64,000 bases of DNA from Kocuria carniphila (GTDB lineage Bacteria; Actinomycetota; Actinomycetes; Actinomycetales; Micrococcaceae). Of this stretch, positions 60,957 through 64,000 are shown piece after piece. The stretch lies in the NCBI RefSeq assembly GCF_004136555.1, contig NZ_NOIT01000015.1:1-64000 (forward strand). Direction: 5' to 3'. The translations under genes and the position numbers were made by a program. The notes beneath the pieces are model-generated. The model was not told where the DNA came from. It did no database searches and saw only the letters and a program-made list of their open reading frames with translations. The stretch's first letter is position 1. Every line of letters begins with the position of its first letter.

Positions 60957-61432
60957 TGAACATCGCATTCGATCAGCTCGAAAAGGGCCAGTCCATCGGT
61001 GAGCGCACCGTGCCGGTGTCCCGTGCCGACCTCGTGAAGTACGCCGGTGCCTCCGGTGACTTCAACCCGATCCACTGGAATCAGGACTTCGCCCAGAACG
61101 TGGGTCTTCCCAACGTGATTGCCCACGGAATGTTCACCATGGGAGCCGCGGTGGGTCTGGTGACGGAGTGGGCTGGTGACGCGGGCGCCGTCGTCGACTA
61201 TCAGACGCGTTTCACCAAGCCCGTGGTCGTGCCCAACCGTTTCGACGGTGAGGTCGAACCGAGCACGGCGTTGTCGGTGCGCGGCGCGATCGGCCTGGTG
61301 GATCCGGACGCTCGCACCGTGCGTGTGGACCTGACCGTGACCGCCCCGGATCTGGCCCAGGAAGGTGCGGATCCGGCTGAGGCCAAGGCGCTCAAGGTCT
61401 TGGTCAAGGCTCAGGTTGTTGTGAAGTTCTAG
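60956..61432 (+). CDS. hadB: HadB-like (R)-hydroxyacyl dehydratase, catalytic MaoC subunit
   Basis: This 158-residue hot-dog enzyme carries the hydratase-2 motif: DFNPIHWNQDFAQNVGLPNVIAHGMFTMG, with the catalytic Asp and His of MaoC proteins. It pairs with HadA to form a heterodimer that dehydrates 3-hydroxyacyl thioesters in fatty-acid elongation. Its ATG shares an A with the hadA stop, so the subunits are made together. No hadC is present. murB follows after 17 bp but has a promoter-like box of its own. Confidence 0.88.
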   Translation: MNIAFDQLEKGQSIGERTVPVSRADLVKYAGASGDFNPIHWNQDFAQNVGLPNVIAHGMFTMGAAVGLVTEWAGDAGAVVDYQTRFTKPVVVPNRFDGEVEPSTALSVRGAIGLVDPDARTVRVDLTVTAPDLAQEGADPAEAKALKVLVKAQVVVKF

Positions 61433-61449
61433 CACTAGAGTTGTCCATC

Positions 61450-62568
61450 ATGAACGCACCCCGACTGGCCGATCTGACCACCACTGCGGTGGGAGGCCCC
61501 GCGACCCGTTACCTCAAGGCGGAGACCGAACAGCAACTGGTCCAGGCGGTGGCACAGGCCGATGAAGTTGGGGAGCCGGTCCTGATCGTGGGTGGCGGAT
61601 CCAACATTTTGGCCTCGGACCACGGCTTCGAGGGAACGGTGGTGCACGTGGCCACTCAGGGTATCGACGTGCTCGACACGGATCCGGCCATGGGCACCCT
61701 CGTGACGGTCCAGGCCGGTCATTCGTGGGATCAAGCGGTGCTGTGGAGCGTGGAGCAGCGCTTGGCGGGCCTGGAGACGCTCTCGGGCATTCCCGGCACC
61801 ACGGGTGCAACCCCCGTGCAGAACGTGGGCGCGTACGGCACCGAGGTCTCACAGACCATTGAAAATGTCCACACGTGGGACCGTCAGGCTGGGGAACCCC
61901 GAACCTTCAGCGCGGACGAGCTGGAATTCTCCTATCGTGATTCCGTGCTCAAGCGGAGCATGGAACACGGATCACCGCGCTATGTAGTGCTCTCCGTGGC
62001 CTTCCGCTTGCTCCCGCAGGAGGTGGGTCTCCCTGTGCGCTATGGGCAGCTAGCAGGAGCGCTGGGCGTCGAGATCGGCGAGTGCGCACCCTTGGACACC
62101 GTGCGCGAGACCGTGCTGCGATTGCGCGCCTCCAAGGGCATGGTGCTCAACCCTGAGGATCGGGACACTTACAGCACCGGGTCGTTTTTCACGAACCCGA
62201 TCGTGGACGATCCCGCCCGGCTGGCAAGCATCCCGGACGACGCCCCACGCTATCCGGTGCTCGACGCCGCCGGTCACGAGATCCCCGGTTCCACCAAGCT
62301 CTCCGCAGCCTGGCTGATCGATCATTCCGGATTTGCCAAGGGGTTTGGCCTTCCAGGGTCCCGCAATCAGCAGCTGGACCTTGACGGGGAGACCGTGGCC
62401 AACGGCCGCGCAGCCCTCTCGACAAAGCACACCCTGGCCATGACCAACCGCGGTGGGGCGTCTTCGGATGATTTAGCGGCGCTGGCGCGCACCGTGCGCG
62501 ACGGTGTGGAGCACGTGTTCGGCGTGCGCCTGGTTCCCGAGCCTGTCCTGCTGGGGATGAGCCTCTAG
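61450..62568 (+). CDS. murB: UDP-N-acetylenolpyruvoylglucosamine reductase
   Basis: This 372-residue FAD enzyme makes UDP-MurNAc, the second committed peptidoglycan step, using NADPH. Visible are the FAD segment LIVGGGSNILASDHGFEGTVVH, GIPGTTGATPVQNVGAYG, the Arg-containing RDSVLKR and SFFTNPIV with the proton-donor Ser. It is the E. coli-like long MurB type. TAGAGT (61436-61441) lies eight bases before the ATG at 61450, fitting a leaderless transcript; a TTG at 61441 in frame is unlikely. It sits between the dehydratase genes and a small membrane protein. Confidence 0.93.
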   Translation: MNAPRLADLTTTAVGGPATRYLKAETEQQLVQAVAQADEVGEPVLIVGGGSNILASDHGFEGTVVHVATQGIDVLDTDPAMGTLVTVQAGHSWDQAVLWSVEQRLAGLETLSGIPGTTGATPVQNVGAYGTEVSQTIENVHTWDRQAGEPRTFSADELEFSYRDSVLKRSMEHGSPRYVVLSVAFRLLPQEVGLPVRYGQLAGALGVEIGECAPLDTVRETVLRLRASKGMVLNPEDRDTYSTGSFFTNPIVDDPARLASIPDDAPRYPVLDAAGHEIPGSTKLSAAWLIDHSGFAKGFGLPGSRNQQLDLDGETVANGRAALSTKHTLAMTNRGGASSDDLAALARTVRDGVEHVFGVRLVPEPVLLGMSL

Positions 62569-62582
62569 GTGCTCGCTTCAGT

Positions 62583-62993
62583 ATGAGTTCCGAATTACAG
62601 GAAGAAATCCGGCGAGGCGAGGAAGGCGGCCGGATCCACAGGACCGTGCTGCGGATCAAGGCCTTCTCGCACAAGCACCCCGCTCTGCGCGCGATTCACC
62701 TGACATTGGTGACCGTGCTGGGCGCGGTCTTCGTGGTGCTGGGGATCATCATGCTGGTCACCCCCGGCCCGGGATGGCTGTTCATCTTTCTGGGCATCGG
62801 ACTATGGAGCACCGAATTCGCGTGGGCGCACCGGCTCAACCAACGAGTCAAGCGGCTGGCGATCACGGCGTGGCGCTGGTGGTCCAACATCGTGGCCGAG
62901 TGGCGCTTCCGCCGAGCCCGTGACAAGCCCCATCACCTAGTTCAGGGGCCGCGACACATGCGTGTCACGGCCCCTGAAACGAACGAGAAGTAA
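62583..62993 (+). CDS. PGPGW-motif membrane protein (TIGR02611-like)
   Basis: This 136-residue membrane protein has two close helices (about 43-62 and 66-86) with the motif TPGPGWLFIFLGIGLWSTEFAWA between them, the hallmark of the PGPGW/TIGR02611 group. Its N-terminus is charged and the C-terminus is Arg-rich with a Trp cluster (WRWWSNIVAEW). No function is known. It begins 14 bp after murB. A long hairpin (62941-62978) overlaps its last codons. Confidence 0.75.
   Translation: MSSELQEEIRRGEEGGRIHRTVLRIKAFSHKHPALRAIHLTLVTVLGAVFVVLGIIMLVTPGPGWLFIFLGIGLWSTEFAWAHRLNQRVKRLAITAWRWWSNIVAEWRFRRARDKPHHLVQGPRHMRVTAPETNEK
62941..62978. terminator. Hairpin inside the 3' end of the PGPGW gene
   Basis: TTCAGGGGCCG-c-GACAC (62941-62957) pairs with GTGTC-a-CGGCCCCTGAA (62962-62978) around ATGC, with one mismatch. 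It is coding on one strand and probably ends both convergent transcripts. Confidence 0.8.
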
Positions 62994-63001
62994 CTACCTA
63001 C

Positions 63002-64000
63002 TTACAGCGTGCCTGTCACGATCTTGAGCATGCGGCGCAGGGGCTCAGCGGCACCCCACAGCAGCTGATCTCCCACGGTAAAGGCGGAGATGTACTCCGG
63101 GCCCATCGAGAGCTTGCGGATGCGGCCCACGGGGATGTCCAACGAACCGGAAGCAGCCACCGGAGTCAGATCCTGTGTGCTGGCTTCCTTGGTGTTCGGA
63201 ATGACCTTGGCCCACTGGTTCTCGGCATCAATGATCCGCTCGATCTCGTCCACCGGGATGTCTTCCCGCAACTTGATGGTCAGCGCCTGGGAGTGGCTGC
63301 GCATGGCCGCAATGCGCACGCACAACCCGTCCACGGGAATTGAATCCTTGCCGGAGCGACCCAGGATCTTGTTGGTCTCGGCCTCGGCCTTCCACTCCTC
63401 GCGGGACTGGCCGTTACCCAGGTCGGCGTCGATCCAGGGGATCAGCGACCCGGACAGCGGGACACCGAACTGAGATGCGTCCAATTCGCCGGAACGCTGC
63501 TTGGCGAGTACCGCGCGATCGATCTCGAGAATGGCCGAGGCGGCGTCGGCGAGCTGATCCGAGACCGAACCGTGGATGTCGCCGAACTGCTGAATGACCT
63601 CGCGCATGTGGCGGGCACCGCCACCGGAGGCGGCCTGGTAGGTCATGGATGTGGTCCACTCGACCAGGTCGTTGTTGAACAGCCCGCCCAGGCCCATGAG
63701 CATGCACGAGACGGTGCAGTTACCGCCGGTGAAGTCCTTGACGCCGCGCGCCAGGCCGGCGTCGATCACGTCGCGGTTGACCGGGTCCAGCGGGATGATG
63801 GAGGACTCCTCCATGCGCAGCGTGGACGCCGCGTCGATCCAGACGCCGTCCCAGCCGGCCTCGCGCAACTTGGAGTGCACGGCCTTGGTGTAGTCGCCGC
63901 CCTGCGCGGTCACCAGAATGGGCAGCGCGGACAGAGCCTCAATGTCGTAGGCGTCCTTCAACGTGCCTGTGTCGCCCAGACCGTCAATGGTGGGTGCGGC
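63002..64000 (-). CDS. asd: Aspartate-semialdehyde dehydrogenase, enteric type (5' end beyond the window)
   Basis: At least 332 residues are visible; the frame stays open to the last base, so the start (NADP-binding part) lies outside. The enzyme makes aspartate semialdehyde for Lys, Met, Thr and diaminopimelate. It matches the E. coli-like form closely: [29 protein letters not shown], the active-site Cys in [43 protein letters not shown], and the end [20 protein letters not shown]. This differs from the form usual in streptomycetes and mycobacteria. Convergent with the PGPGW gene. Confidence 0.93.
   Translation of the reverse strand, partial: AAPTIDGLGDTGTLKDAYDIEALSALPILVTAQGGDYTKAVHSKLREAGWDGVWIDAASTLRMEESSIIPLDPVNRDVIDAGLARGVKDFTGGNCTVSCMLMGLGGLFNNDLVEWTTSMTYQAASGGGARHMREVIQQFGDIHGSVSDQLADAASAILEIDRAVLAKQRSGELDASQFGVPLSGSLIPWIDADLGNGQSREEWKAEAETNKILGRSGKDSIPVDGLCVRIAAMRSHSQALTIKLREDIPVDEIERIIDAENQWAKVIPNTKEASTQDLTPVAASGSLDIPVGRIRKLSMGPEYISAFTVGDQLLWGAAEPLRRMLKIVTGTL

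Overview
The window is GC-rich, gene-dense chromosomal DNA from a Gram-positive actinobacterium. A member of the Micrococcaceae (Kocuria/Rothia/Arthrobacter relatives) fits best. The reasons are menaquinone genes, many promoters of TANNNT type placed directly on the start codon (leaderless mRNAs), a MetP/MetS amino-acid importer, a tRNA-Thr/tRNA-Met/hadA/hadB locus, and actinobacterial-style PhoX, MmpL and APS-reductase-type sulfate genes. The genus call is inference. No phage, insertion sequence, CRISPR array or rRNA operon was found.

Layout. 1-3.1 kb: a decayed Fic-protein gene behind an AT-rich palindrome, a PsiD-like phosphatidylserine-decarboxylase-family enzyme and small membrane proteins. 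3.3-8.7 kb (minus): a synthase-type exopolysaccharide cluster (two-helix small protein, processive GT2 synthase, jelly-roll protein, UDP-GlcNAc 2-epimerase, DUF2334 deacetylase-like protein). 9.1-11.2 kb: fur-katA operon 1. 11.4-16.3 kb: menC, an aromatic-acid MFS carrier, PhoX phosphatase. 16.5-21.6 kb: sulfate assimilation operon sir-cysH-cysD-cysN behind a four-fold TGAC array with exact 10-bp period. 21.7-26.0 kb: menD, an SDR, a second aromatic-acid MFS carrier. 26.1-28.1 kb: a repeat-rich island around a gene for a DUF559/Vsr-like nuclease-domain protein. 28.1-30.7 kb: amino-acid ABC importer. 30.8-34.7 kb: menF, a geranylgeranyl-reductase-family flavoprotein, polyprenyl synthetase. 34.7-37.8 kb: metP-metS, rarD. 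37.8-43.5 kb: a DUF6882-like acidic protein, an SseB-like protein overlapped by an MmpL transporter. 43.7-45.8 kb: fur-katA operon 2. 46.2-51.6 kb: a sigma factor fused to an anti-sigma-like zinc finger, a membrane helix and a long Pro/Gly/Ser-rich tail; then htpX, a base-composition-atypical glycosyltransferase, yajQ, a secreted protein, tRNA-Tyr. 51.6-57.9 kb: VOC/TetR divergent pair, a broken LLM oxidoreductase, thioredoxin, VIT1-type metal transporter, DNA glycosylase, DUF2079 protein. 58-64 kb: DEAD-box helicase, tRNA-Thr, tRNA-Met, hadA-hadB, murB, a PGPGW membrane protein and an enteric-type asd running off the edge.

How the genes work together. menF, menD, menC, the reductase and the polyprenyl synthetase are pieces of the menaquinone pathway spread over 23 kb. 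Peroxide defence is duplicated: two Fur-family regulators each precede a monofunctional catalase, and both share a TGAG-N3-CTCA operator just upstream of a leaderless -10. The most unusual items are the one-chain sigma/anti-sigma membrane fusion, the exopolysaccharide cluster with a 20-bp palindrome at its promoter, the helically phased TGAC array, and the palindromic repeat family around the nuclease-like gene.
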